Shown: positions 1 to 8,196 of the stretch, piece after piece
Position numbering within the stretch: the first letter of the stretch is position 1
Layout: each line of letters starts with the position of its first letter
Source of the DNA: Polyangia bacterium
GTDB taxonomy: Bacteria; Myxococcota_A; Polyangia; Nannocystales; Nannocystaceae
Assembly: GCA_030429545.1 (NCBI GenBank)
Contig: JAUIFF010000001.1
Coordinates: 779,599 to 843,598 of the forward strand
Direction of reading: 5' to 3'
Length of the DNA: 64,000 nt
Made by a program: the position numbers and the translations under genes
Notes under the pieces: model-generated
The model's input: the letters and a program-made list of their open reading frames with translations, nothing else
Databases searched by the model: none
What the model was told of the DNA's origin: nothing

Positions 1-136
1 CCCGCATCATGCAGCTTTGGCAGGTGCCGGCGCGGCACGAGTTGGGATAGTCGATTCCCGCGGATTCGAGGGTTTCGAGGACGGTTTTGCCGTCCTCGAC
101 ATTGAGGGTGTGCTCGCCGTAGCGCAGTGTCGGCAT
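1..136 (-). CDS. [2Fe-2S] ferredoxin, N-terminal part (runs off window)
   Basis: The minus strand from ATG at 136 reads MPTLRYGEHTLNVEDGKT and continues to a CRAGTCQSC motif, the C-x4-C-x2-C ligand cluster of plant-type [2Fe-2S] ferredoxins. The reading frame is open to the window edge, so the last ligand and C-terminus are missing. It starts 14 nt after the stop of the truncated haemoglobin gene, so the two are probably co-transcribed. A plausible role is electron delivery to the haemoglobin during NO dioxygenation or reduction. That role is inferred from the neighbour, not shown by the sequence. Confidence 0.8.
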   Translation of the reverse strand, partial: MPTLRYGEHTLNVEDGKTVLETLESAGIDYPNSCRAGTCQSCMMR

Positions 137-150
137 GGTGTGCCCCTCGT

Positions 151-531
151 TTAGTTGGCCGCGTCGCGGCACAGGACATCGTCGCGGACGCTCTCAGCCA
201 GCGCTGCGACCTGTTTGATCTGCTCCTCACCGACCCCGAGTTCAGCCAGGGTTTGTCCGAGGAGTTCGATGATGGCGTCGACGTGGGAGTCGTTGAGACC
301 GCGGGCGACCAGTTTGGCGTGGGCATCCCGCATGTTGCGACCCGTGTAGTTGTTGGGACCGCCGGTGACCATGGTCAAAAATCCCTTTTGTTTGGCGGCC
401 TGACGCTCCATGTCGACATCATCAAAAAACCCGCTCACGCGCTCGTCGCTGAGGACCTTGCGATAGAAGAGATCTACCGCAGCGTCCATGGCTGGGGCTC
501 CACCGATTTGCTCGTAGATGCTTTTGCTCAT
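151..531 (-). CDS. glbN: Truncated haemoglobin, group I (TrHbN)
   Basis: A 126-residue protein with the size and layout of a 2-on-2 haemoglobin. SIYEQIGGAPAMDAAVDLFY is the A/B helix region with the B10 tyrosine, and MRDAHAKL carries the proximal F8 histidine. A GG-rich pre-F segment (MVTGGPNNYTGR) is also present. Group I members oxidise NO to nitrate or bind O2. The start at 531 was chosen over upstream in-frame codons because family similarity begins at MSKSIYEQIGG and a GGAAA stretch precedes it. The gene lies just downstream of an 11-1-11 palindrome resembling an NsrR operator, and an NsrR-like regulator and NO reductase follow within 4 kb. A role in NO detoxification is therefore well supported by context. 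Confidence 0.9.
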   Translation of the reverse strand: MSKSIYEQIGGAPAMDAAVDLFYRKVLSDERVSGFFDDVDMERQAAKQKGFLTMVTGGPNNYTGRNMRDAHAKLVARGLNDSHVDAIIELLGQTLAELGVGEEQIKQVAALAESVRDDVLCRDAAN

Positions 532-552
532 GATATTTTCCGTTTCCGCGCC

Positions 553-579
553 AAAACTTGCATCTAAAATGCAAGTTTT
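553..579. promoter_or_regulatory. NsrR-like operator upstream of the truncated haemoglobin gene
   Basis: Perfect inverted repeat: AAAACTTGCAT (553-563), CTAAA, ATGCAAGTTTT (569-579). Read as 11-1-11 half-sites it keeps the TGCATnT-N-AnATGCA core of the proteobacterial NsrR site as I recall it. It sits 22-48 bp before the haemoglobin ATG, where a bound repressor would block a promoter. The predicted NsrR is encoded at 1289-1729. Binding is inferred. Confidence 0.7.
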
Positions 580-618
580 CAAGTGAAAAGATTTCCCATG
601 AGTCAGACTGCCGCATCA

Positions 619-1110
619 CTACACCTGTGGTCGTCCTCCATTGTCGGCGGTCTCGACAAAGCCGCGGACGAGGTCGATCACCGAGACAATACCGGCGAGT
701 AGGTGGCCTTCGTCGATGACGACAAGGCGGTGCACCCCGAGCCCAACCATCTTGCGACCGGCGGCGACGATCGAAGCACCCGCGGGAATGCTGAGGACGG
801 TCGGGGTCATGACATCGGCGACCGTGCCCTGTCGCCGCACCGTCGGGTCGCCGTGTTCATCGGCGAGGCCAGCTTGCAACGAGTAGTAAAGGCCGTCGCC
901 AATGTCTCCGCCACGCTCGCGGTCGGGATCGGCAAGGTCGGTGAGGCTGACAACGCCGACTAGCTCGCCGCTGTCCTCGACAACCGGGGCGCCACTCACC
1001 CGCTTTTGCGCGAACAGGCGAGCAGCGGTTTCGAGGCTTGTGTTGGGGCTGACAGCCAAGACCTTCTTTGTCATGACATCGGACACCAATGGATACGGTT
1101 TTTCGGCCAT
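619..1110 (-). CDS. Tandem CBS-domain protein
   Basis: This 163-residue protein is essentially two CBS motifs. The first (about residues 8-60) contains VSDVMTKKVLAVSPNTSLET and GVVSLTDLAD. The second (about 95-155) contains VADVMTPTVLSIPAGASI and GIVSVIDLVRGF. No other domain is present. Such stand-alone pairs usually bind adenine nucleotides and regulate partners. An excellent leaderless promoter is visible: TAACCT ends 6 nt before the ATG. The gene points toward the haemoglobin gene and is divergent from the NsrR-like gene, so it may belong to the NO-response set. The partner and ligand cannot be read from the sequence. Confidence 0.88.
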   Translation of the reverse strand: MAEKPYPLVSDVMTKKVLAVSPNTSLETAARLFAQKRVSGAPVVEDSGELVGVVSLTDLADPDRERGGDIGDGLYYSLQAGLADEHGDPTVRRQGTVADVMTPTVLSIPAGASIVAAGRKMVGLGVHRLVVIDEGHLLAGIVSVIDLVRGFVETADNGGRPQV

Positions 1111-1288
1111 GGGGACAGGTTAGGTGTCCCGCGATTTTTTCTGACGCAAACGCCACGCTTTTGCCAACGGTGGCCCTCTGTGCACAGTTGTTTACACTGC
1201 CAGGCGAGCTGCTACTCGGTCGCTCGAAAGTCGCTTTCGCAGCGGTCTGCCGCATGGCGAATCGGTGAAACGCGGTAGACTGGTGACG

Positions 1289-1729
1289 ATGCGCCTGACC
1301 AAGCACAGCGACTACGCCCTTCGAGTGCTGATGTTTGCGGCGACCCGCCGCGGGGAGTTGGTGTCGACCGAGGAAATCTCAAGCACGTTTGGCATCTCCG
1401 TGCATCACCTGGTCAAGATCATCAACAAACTGGGCAAGGCGGGGTTTTTAGATGTTCGGCGCGGACGCTCGGGAGGGCTGCGACTGGCCAAGCCGCCCGA
1501 GGAGATTTCGATCGGGGCAGTGGTTCGCTGCACCGAACCCGACTTCCACCTCGTCGAGTGTTTCGCCGATGCCGAGCGCTGCCCGATCACGCAAGCGTGT
1601 GGGTTGATCACGCCGCTAAGGCGCGCGACCACAGCATTTCTCGAGGTCCTCGACGGTTACACGCTCGCCGATGCGACCGGCACACCCAGGCAACGCCGTC
1701 ACCGTCGGCTGCTCGATCTGCTCGATTAA
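1289..1729 (+). CDS. nsrR: Rrf2-family NO-sensing repressor, NsrR-like
   Basis: The 146-residue protein opens with MRLTKHSDYALRVLMFAA, followed by a winged helix (HHLVKIINKLGKAGFLDVRR) and the GRSGGLRLAKP wing typical of Rrf2 proteins. The cysteine motif VECFADAERCPITQACGL supplies three cysteines spaced like the [4Fe-4S] ligands of NsrR, and the ending LDGYTLAD also matches NsrR. NsrR represses NO-detoxification genes until NO attacks its cluster. The targets are plausibly the flanking quinol NO reductase and truncated haemoglobin. The start at 1289 is preceded by a TAGACT box with 7 nt spacing, suggesting a leaderless mRNA. NsrR is preferred over IscR because of the qNOR and haemoglobin neighbours and the downstream motif. 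Confidence 0.87.
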   Translation: MRLTKHSDYALRVLMFAATRRGELVSTEEISSTFGISVHHLVKIINKLGKAGFLDVRRGRSGGLRLAKPPEEISIGAVVRCTEPDFHLVECFADAERCPITQACGLITPLRRATTAFLEVLDGYTLADATGTPRQRRHRRLLDLLD

Positions 1730-1736
1730 AAAATCA

Positions 1737-1768
1737 CCGGTTGCCCGGGTGGTGATCCGAGCAACCGG
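1737..1768 (-). terminator. Intrinsic terminator between nsrR and the NO reductase gene
   Basis: CCGGTTGC (1737-1744) pairs with GCAACCGG (1761-1768). A second pairing, ATCACC (1733-1738) with GGTGAT (1751-1756), is mutually exclusive with it. On the minus strand the hairpin is followed by a run of six T, as in an intrinsic terminator for the NO reductase transcript. It may also stop the converging nsrR transcript. Confidence 0.6.
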
Positions 1769-1791
1769 CGAATGTGTTGTCACGAGACCGA

Positions 1792-4071
1792 TTAGGTTTT
1801 TTGCCGCGACCAGCCAAAGTGGAGGCCGACGACAAACCAGCCAACGCCTATCAAACCGGCGGCAAACCCCGTGTCGCCGATAACCCGCAACCAGCGGAAG
1901 GTGTCGAGCGCAGGTGTCTGCATGAACTCGGCCGAGCGGGCATACCACATGCCGTGCTCAACACTCGCCCATGTCTGCATCAGACCAACGGGCAACAGGC
2001 TCAGCAAAACCATCAGGGCAAGCCCGATGTTGATCGCCCAAAACGACAGCCGCAGGGCTGCCACATCCCAGCGTACATGCCGATACAAGATTCGTAGGCT
2101 AAACAGCGACAGGCCAATGCCGAGCATCCCATAGACACCAAAAAGCGCGGTGTGCCCGTGGACCGAAGTCGTGTTGAGCCCCTGCATGTAGTAGAGCGCG
2201 ATCGGTGGGTTGATGAGGAAGCCGAACAGACCGGCGCCGACGAGGTTCCAAAATGCAACCGCGACAAAAAACAGCAGCGGCCAGCGATAGGCTCGCACCC
2301 AACCGGGGGCGCGGGCGAGGTTGAGGTTTTTGTGGGCCTCGTGACCGATCAACACCAGCGGCATCAGCTCGAGTGCACTAAAGGTGCCGCCCAACGCCAT
2401 CACCACCGTGCGGGTGCCGGTGAAGTAGAGATGGTGGAACATCCCAATGACGCCACCTAGCAGGTACAAAATCGCCGACACGAGCACGCCCGCGGTCGCC
2501 ACGCGCACGCGCACCAGGCCCATGCGGGTAAACAAAAATGCAATGACAACGGTGGCGAAGACCTCAAAAAAGCCCTCGACCCACAGGTGCACGACCCACC
2601 AGCGCCAGTACTCGGCGACGGCGAGATTGCTGCTGGGCCCGTACATCAAACCTGCCCCGTAGAACAGACCGATGGCGGCGGCCGACAACACAAACAACAG
2701 CAGTAGCTGACGATCGGCGCCCTTCGACGAGCGCAGGGCGGGAAGCAGGGCCCGAACCATCAGCCCGAGCCACAAAAACAAGCCGACAAACAAAAACACC
2801 TGCCAAAACCGCCCGAGGTCGACGTACTCAAACCCCTGGTGTCCAAGCCAAAACACGGTGCTGTCGGCGAGTTGCTGGTGAATCGCAAGCGCTTGCCCAA
2901 GCATGGAGCCGCCGACAATCACCAGCAGGCAGACAAACAGCAGGTTGACGCCCAGGCGTTGGTACTTCGGTTCATGTCCCGAAATTGCCGGTGCGAGCAG
3001 CAGGCCCGTGGCGAGCCACGAACTTGCGATCCAAAAGATCCCGAGTTGCGTGTGCCAGGTGCGAGCGAGTGAGTAGGGCAGCCAACGGTCGAGCGGGATG
3101 CCGTAAAATCCACCGCCTTCGACCCCGTAGTGGGCGGCGATGATCCCCGTGGCCATCTGTGCGATGATCAGGGCGCCGACCACCCAAAAGTACTTGAGGG
3201 TTGCCCGCATCGACGGTGTGACCGTGAGTTTGGCCAGCGGGTCCTCGGCCAGCGGTTTTGGATCTTCCTCGCGCCTGCGGGCCGCGAAAAACCACGACAC
3301 CGCGCCAATGCCCCCGAGCAGCAGCACCATGCTGGCGACCGACACGACAACCAACTCGCCCGAGGGGGTGTTGCCGACAAGTTCCTCCGGCGGCCAGTTG
3401 TGGGTGTAGCTCAGCTCCGAGCCGGGACGCTCCGTCACGCAGGCCCAGGTCGCCCAAAAGAAAAATGCGGTGAGGTCCTGCGCCCGCGCCCGCGTCGACA
3501 CGGTCCCGCGGGGCATCGCATAGTTCTCACGCAACTCGTCGAGTGCCGGGGCATCGGTGAACAGGTCGACGTAGTGGCTGGCAACCGCGGCGAGGGCCTG
3601 GGCGCGGATTGGCGAAATCGTGGCAACACCCGTTTCGGGGTTGTAGGTGTTCGCGCGCAGTTCACCCTTGAGGCGCTCGGTCAAGGCAGCTTGCAACTCG
3701 GGTGCGAGCCTGTCGAAGTCGGTACTGTGTTCGTGGCGCGACCACGCGTCGAGGATCCAACGCGCCTCGCGATGCAGCCAGTCGGCAGTCCAATCGGGCG
3801 CGGTGTAGGCCCCGTGCCCCCAAACCGAGCCGAGCTCTTGCCCGCCGATCGAGCGCCAGACTTCTTGCCCGCGCAGCACCGATTCGCGTGTGTGGACAAC
3901 CTCACCGCTGTCCGCCACGACAACCCGGTCGGGGATGGGCGGTGCACTCTCGTAAATGTCGCGGCCGAAGTACAGGATAACGGCGAATGAGGTAAACAAA
4001 ACGACGCCGAGGATGAGCCATAGGCGTCTCAGATTGGTAGCAGGAGGGGAATTTTCCGCATCTGGGTTCAT
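1792..4071 (-). CDS. norZ: Quinol-dependent nitric oxide reductase (qNOR)
   Basis: A 759-residue membrane protein of the haem-copper oxidase superfamily. It reduces two NO to N2O using quinol electrons. An N-terminal helix (LWLILGVVLFTSFAVILY) is followed by a soluble extension containing GQEVWRSIGGQELGSVWGHG, typical of qNOR and lacking a haem c motif. The C-terminal part is a NorB-type multi-helix domain. Histidines in RTWHTQLGIFW, WVVHLWVEGFFEVF, IGMFHHLYFTG and TTSVHGHTALFGVYG fit the haem b, b3 and FeB ligands. The start at 4071 has GGAG with good spacing; upstream in-frame codons are less likely. The NsrR-like gene converges on it, consistent with NO-responsive control. It is the main NO-removal enzyme of this cluster. 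Confidence 0.93.
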   Translation of the reverse strand: MNPDAENSPPATNLRRLWLILGVVLFTSFAVILYFGRDIYESAPPIPDRVVVADSGEVVHTRESVLRGQEVWRSIGGQELGSVWGHGAYTAPDWTADWLHREARWILDAWSRHEHSTDFDRLAPELQAALTERLKGELRANTYNPETGVATISPIRAQALAAVASHYVDLFTDAPALDELRENYAMPRGTVSTRARAQDLTAFFFWATWACVTERPGSELSYTHNWPPEELVGNTPSGELVVVSVASMVLLLGGIGAVSWFFAARRREEDPKPLAEDPLAKLTVTPSMRATLKYFWVVGALIIAQMATGIIAAHYGVEGGGFYGIPLDRWLPYSLARTWHTQLGIFWIASSWLATGLLLAPAISGHEPKYQRLGVNLLFVCLLVIVGGSMLGQALAIHQQLADSTVFWLGHQGFEYVDLGRFWQVFLFVGLFLWLGLMVRALLPALRSSKGADRQLLLLFVLSAAAIGLFYGAGLMYGPSSNLAVAEYWRWWVVHLWVEGFFEVFATVVIAFLFTRMGLVRVRVATAGVLVSAILYLLGGVIGMFHHLYFTGTRTVVMALGGTFSALELMPLVLIGHEAHKNLNLARAPGWVRAYRWPLLFFVAVAFWNLVGAGLFGFLINPPIALYYMQGLNTTSVHGHTALFGVYGMLGIGLSLFSLRILYRHVRWDVAALRLSFWAINIGLALMVLLSLLPVGLMQTWASVEHGMWYARSAEFMQTPALDTFRWLRVIGDTGFAAGLIGVGWFVVGLHFGWSRQKT

Positions 4072-4116
4072 GTCGTCTCCATGTTCGGCACCTCCTACCA
4101 TTGAAAAAACATCATT

Positions 4117-4134
4117 GTCACGACCAATCGTGAC
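4117..4134. promoter_or_regulatory. Inverted repeat upstream of the qNOR gene, candidate operator
   Basis: GTCACGA (4117-4123), CCAA, TCGTGAC (4128-4134) is a perfect 7-bp inverted repeat centred about 55 bp before the qNOR start. It does not match the NsrR-like palindrome at 553-579. Its 4-bp spacing is reminiscent of Crp/Fnr-type sites, but the half-site differs from TTGAT. The cognate regulator is unknown. Confidence 0.4.
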
Positions 4135-4519
4135 TGTTGCCAGAGAACGTGTATTTGAGCTACGCGCGACTATACGAGGTTTGATTGTATGGGGAAAAAT
4201 TCGCATCCACATCCGGGGTCGAACAGATATCGCTGGAGCGCCTAACACATTATTGATGTATACTCATAGAGATCGTAGTCGGCCTCGGTAGCCCGTGTGA
4301 CCGTTAGGTCCGTCAGTTGGGAGCATTTTGGGGGTGTTGGCGCCCCGGTTGCAATCGCGCCGCGCCAACGACCCGTCGAGCGGCGTCTACGAGTAGGCAC
4401 TGCTGCGACGTACACCAGAACGTTGAACCGATTGTGCGAATCGGCGCGTATGCCCACATTAACAATGTACTTCGTTGGCGTCGGGCGTATTCGCAGCAAC
4501 TTCTCAGATACTGTACGTC
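4135..4519. other. Intergenic region, qNOR to small membrane protein
   Basis: No gene is supported here. It contains the upstream region of the qNOR gene and a weak dyad near 4247-4260 (ACAT, TATTG, ATGT) that could be a degenerate regulator site. Open frames on both strands are short, overlap one another and show no family resemblance. Confidence 0.5.
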
Positions 4520-4927
4520 ATGGCTATTGTCGCAACTCTTTTGTCGGCTTCGCTGCTGGCGGGCTCGCTCCAACTCCCGGCAGCGCCGCTGGCAGAGCTT
4601 CCCGCCCACGTCCAGTCGAGCGTGAACTGGGAAATCGAGTACGACCGGCTGCGGCTGCACAACGGTTTGTCGTGGGGCTTTGCCGGGGCGATGATTGTCA
4701 CGGGTACGTTGCTGTTTGTCGTGCCGGGCAATTGCAGTAATCCCGACCCCGACTTTGGCTGCGGTGAGATCATTTTGCCGTTTATTTTTGGGATGGTGTT
4801 GCTCCCACTTGCGGCCATTCCAATCGGTACAGGTATCTATTGGAGTGTCCGTATTCGCCGGCACAAAAGGGCCCGACAGGTCGCGGTTTTTCGTCCGACC
4901 CTCGGTGGGTTTTCACTACAGTTTTAA
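4520..4927 (+). CDS. Hypothetical membrane protein
   Basis: The 135-residue protein begins with a signal-like segment (MAIVATLLSASLLAGSLQLPAA). Two hydrophobic helices follow: WGFAGAMIVTGTLLFVVPG and EIILPFIFGMVLLPLAAI. A basic stretch (RIRRHKRARQ) and a short tail ending GGFSLQF complete it. Cysteines in GNCSNPDPDFGCG lie between the helices and may form a disulfide outside the cytoplasm. This resembles a common type of small myxobacterial envelope protein, but I do not recognise a function. The start is the ATG at the beginning of the signal-like segment. Confidence 0.7.
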   Translation: MAIVATLLSASLLAGSLQLPAAPLAELPAHVQSSVNWEIEYDRLRLHNGLSWGFAGAMIVTGTLLFVVPGNCSNPDPDFGCGEIILPFIFGMVLLPLAAIPIGTGIYWSVRIRRHKRARQVAVFRPTLGGFSLQF

Positions 4928-5052
4928 CCGCATCACACGAGCAATTTGCCGTTTGTCGACCCTGCGAGTCTTGGCGCAGGTTGTTCCGGTCATCGATCAG
5001 CCAGTCCTCCTCGGCCGGCGGCACTTCGACGGTTCACCCTCCTCGCGCAAGA

Positions 5053-8000
5053 CTAGCCGCGCCCGCGTGCCCGCCACAGCAGGGTAAACAGGCTCGGGGT
5101 GAGGTACAGGGTGAGCACTGTTGAGAGGGTGAGCCCGCCCAAGACAACCGCTCCAACCCCGCGATAGAGCTCGGAGCCCGAACCGGGGAACAGCACCAGC
5201 GGCAACAGCCCGGCGAGCGAAGTTAGCGAGCTCATAAAGATCGGGCGCACCCGGGCTGCGACCGCCTCGGGCACGGCGGTGGCGAGCGACTCACCCTGGC
5301 GAATGCGTGTGAGCGCGCCGTCGACCACCAAAATCGCGTTGTTGACGACGACACCAAGGAGAATCAAAAACCCGAGCGCGGTCATCATGTCGAGGGGCTG
5401 CGGCCCTAAGTTGGCATCGACAATCCGCAGGCCTAGCACGCCGCCCGCGGCTGCCAGGGGCACGGTGACAAGCACGGCGATCGGGGCGATGAAATCCTCG
5501 AACAGGGCGGACAGCAGGAGGTACGAGATGACAATGGCGAGCAGCAAGACATCGCCAAACCGGGCCTTGGCGGCTTCGAGCTGGCCAGCGGTACCGCTGA
5601 GCGTGACATCGATGCCCTCGGGGACTTCGCCGCGTGCGCGCATGCCCTCGACGATGTCCTCGCGGATCTTGGCCATGGCATCTTCGAGGGCCAGGTCGAC
5701 CGGCGGCGAAACTTGGAGGGTGATGGCGCGTCGGCGTTCGATCCGTTGAATCAGCGAGGGGCCGGGGCGCTCATCGAGTTTGGCAAGGGTCGACAGCGGA
5801 ACCACCTCACCGCCGGGGGTGGCCACCGGGGCCGTGACCAACGCACTCGGGGTGGCGACCGCGAGTTGACTGGCGTCGCTCGGCCGAGCTGCCCGAAGGG
5901 TCACGTCGATTTTGGGGGCACCGTCCTGGCCAAACTCGCCGATGATCGCCCCGTCGACAAGGGCGTCGACCACCAATCCGAGTTCACGACCGCCGATCCC
6001 GAGGGCCGCGGCCTGGTCGCGCAGTGGAAGCACGCGAATCTCCGGCGCACCGAGGTCGAGGGAGGGAATTGGGCGCACCTGGGCATTGGGAATCGCCCCC
6101 TTGATCGAGCCGAGAAGTCGGCCACCAAAGCCCACCAAGTCGTCGAGATCGGCGCCCGCGAGTTCAACCTCGACCGCCCGACCACCGCCGATGCTGCGGC
6201 CAAACAGCGAGGCCTGGGTGGCGACCGCAAACACCCCAGGAACCCCGGCTTCGAGCTCGCGGTAGTAGTTGAGAATGTCGCCGACGCGTTCGGGATCGGT
6301 GGCGACTGCCCCCATAAACACCTGGTTGGGGTCGCCCACAAAAAAAGCGCGCTCGATCGAGGGGACGCCGTCTTTTTCAACCCCCATGTGGTCGGCAACC
6401 TGTCCCTGAATACCTTCGCCAATCCGCTCCATTTCATCGACGGAGTAGCCGGGCGGCGGGATCAAAATGCCAAACACGAGGTTGCGGTTGCCGGTGGGCA
6501 GGTACTCCATCGGCGGCAGCAGGGTCCACGCGGTCCACCCCGATAACCCCACGCCGAGCAGGACGATCGCCAGGGCCCGCGGCACGCTGGCCGAGATAAA
6601 CGCGACCTGGCGACCGACGCTATCCCGCAACCTGGCGGCAAGGCCAGGTCTTTGTGGCGTGTTGTCCTGTTGCTGCTTGCGCGCCCGCAACAACCGCGCC
6701 GAAAAACTCGGGATCGCCAGCACCGAGACCAGTAGCGAGAACCCCACGGCGAGGGAAATCGCAACCGCGACGTCGCGCAACAGCTCGCCGACTTCGTCTT
6801 GCCAGGTAATGATCGGGACAAACACGATGGCGGTGGTGAGTGTCGAGGCAACGATCGCCCCGCCGACCTCGCGTACACCGAGTAGGGCCGCAGCGGCGAC
6901 GTTGTCGACCCGTACCCGCCAGGTCTCGATGCTCTCGAGCACCACGATCGCGTTGTCGACGACCATGCCCACGGCAAAGGCCATGCCGGCGAGCGAGACC
7001 ACGTTGACGGTACGCCCGAGCAGCGACATCCCGAGGATCGTGCCGACCACACAAATCGGGATCGAGATGGCGATCAAGGCCGAGGCACTGACGCTGCGCA
7101 AAAACAACAACAGCACGAGGATCGCCAGGGCGCCGCCCAGGATGAGGTTTTGCCGGACGAGCCCGAGGGCGGCGTGGATGTAGCCGGTTTGGTCGGAGAT
7201 CAGGCGGATCTCGAGGCCCTCTTGCTCAAAGTGCTGGGCCTGCAGCTCGGCGACCGTCGATTTGATGCGTTCGGTGACTTCGAGGACGTTGGTGCCCGAC
7301 TCCCGCCACAGCAGCAGGACCATCGACGGGGCGTCGTCACTCATCGCCATCGCGGTGCGCTTGCGCAGGCCGATTTTTACCTCGGCGACATCACCCAACA
7401 GGATTGGCGTGCCGTCTTCGGCCGACCCGAGCACGACTTTTTCGAGGTCTTCGGGGGCATCGGGCGCGACCGGTGTGCGCACCAGGTAGCGGCGCTTGCC
7501 GAGGGTGAGGTCGCCTCCGGATATGTCTCGAAGTTCAGCTTGGATCGCCGACCCGACCTGCGAAACCGTCAGGCCGCGGGCGGCCAGGGCCTTGGGGTCG
7601 AAGTCGACGTGCAACTCGCTGTCGCGGCCGCCGATCAGGCGAATCCCGGCGACCCCCGGAATGCGTTCGAGTTGCGGCAAAATGCGGTTGTCGAGCCAGG
7701 TGCGGTAGGCGTCGACATTGCTGCCGTCACTGGCCCGGATGGTAATGACGGCCAGCGGAGGGCCGGCGCTGTTCGAGGTTGCAATCGCCGGCTCGCGGGC
7801 GGCTTCCGGGTAACTCGGCACCTGCGACAGGCTGTTGGACGCCCGCACCAGGGCCTCCTCGATCGGTGTGCCAACCTCAAACTCGAGGGTGATTTCCCCG
7901 CGATCGCTACGGGCCGTCGACGTCATCTTGACCAGCCCCGGCACACTCTTGAGCGCGTCTTCCTGGGCCTCGAGGATCTCCATCTCAACTTCGGTTGGCG

Positions 8001-8196
8001 CCGAGCCGGGCCACTCGGTGGTGACCGTGAGCGTGGGGACGGCGATGTCCGGCGTGAGTTGGATCGGCAGCGAGAGCACCGACAGGGCGCCTAGGAGCAA
8101 CAACAGCAGGACACAGGCGAGCACCGTGGCCGGTCGCCGGATGACCGTTGCCAACAAGCCAGGTTCGTTTGCCGGGTCGACGGCGGGTTCGTTCAC
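5053..8196 (-). CDS. RND-family efflux transporter permease
   Basis: A 1047-residue inner-membrane proton-driven pump with the full RND layout. TM1 (VLACVLLLLLLGALSVLSL) is followed by a large periplasmic loop, the central TM2-6 bundle, a second periplasmic loop and TM8-12. TM4 reads GMAFAVGMVVDNAIVVLES, the usual place of the proton-relay acidic residue. TM10-11 contain LGFLILLGVVVNNAILVVD. The sequence is of the hydrophobic/amphiphilic type (AcrB/MdtB-like), not the metal-exporting CzcA type, although the substrate cannot be read. It overlaps the upstream adaptor gene by 4 bp. An outer-membrane channel gene is not present in the window. Confidence 0.93.
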   Translation of the reverse strand: MNEPAVDPANEPGLLATVIRRPATVLACVLLLLLLGALSVLSLPIQLTPDIAVPTLTVTTEWPGSAPTEVEMEILEAQEDALKSVPGLVKMTSTARSDRGEITLEFEVGTPIEEALVRASNSLSQVPSYPEAAREPAIATSNSAGPPLAVITIRASDGSNVDAYRTWLDNRILPQLERIPGVAGIRLIGGRDSELHVDFDPKALAARGLTVSQVGSAIQAELRDISGGDLTLGKRRYLVRTPVAPDAPEDLEKVVLGSAEDGTPILLGDVAEVKIGLRKRTAMAMSDDAPSMVLLLWRESGTNVLEVTERIKSTVAELQAQHFEQEGLEIRLISDQTGYIHAALGLVRQNLILGGALAILVLLLFLRSVSASALIAISIPICVVGTILGMSLLGRTVNVVSLAGMAFAVGMVVDNAIVVLESIETWRVRVDNVAAAALLGVREVGGAIVASTLTTAIVFVPIITWQDEVGELLRDVAVAISLAVGFSLLVSVLAIPSFSARLLRARKQQQDNTPQRPGLAARLRDSVGRQVAFISASVPRALAIVLLGVGLSGWTAWTLLPPMEYLPTGNRNLVFGILIPPPGYSVDEMERIGEGIQGQVADHMGVEKDGVPSIERAFFVGDPNQVFMGAVATDPERVGDILNYYRELEAGVPGVFAVATQASLFGRSIGGGRAVEVELAGADLDDLVGFGGRLLGSIKGAIPNAQVRPIPSLDLGAPEIRVLPLRDQAAALGIGGRELGLVVDALVDGAIIGEFGQDGAPKIDVTLRAARPSDASQLAVATPSALVTAPVATPGGEVVPLSTLAKLDERPGPSLIQRIERRRAITLQVSPPVDLALEDAMAKIREDIVEGMRARGEVPEGIDVTLSGTAGQLEAAKARFGDVLLLAIVISYLLLSALFEDFIAPIAVLVTVPLAAAGGVLGLRIVDANLGPQPLDMMTALGFLILLGVVVNNAILVVDGALTRIRQGESLATAVPEAVAARVRPIFMSSLTSLAGLLPLVLFPGSGSELYRGVGAVVLGGLTLSTVLTLYLTPSLFTLLWRARGRG

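Noticed and set aside
3130..3990. 286-codon open frame on the plus strand
   Set aside because: It is antisense to the qNOR gene, has no start context and no family resemblance; high GC makes long antisense frames common.
7150..8094. 314-codon open frame on the plus strand
   Set aside because: Shadow of the RND permease on the opposite strand; composition is atypical for a protein.
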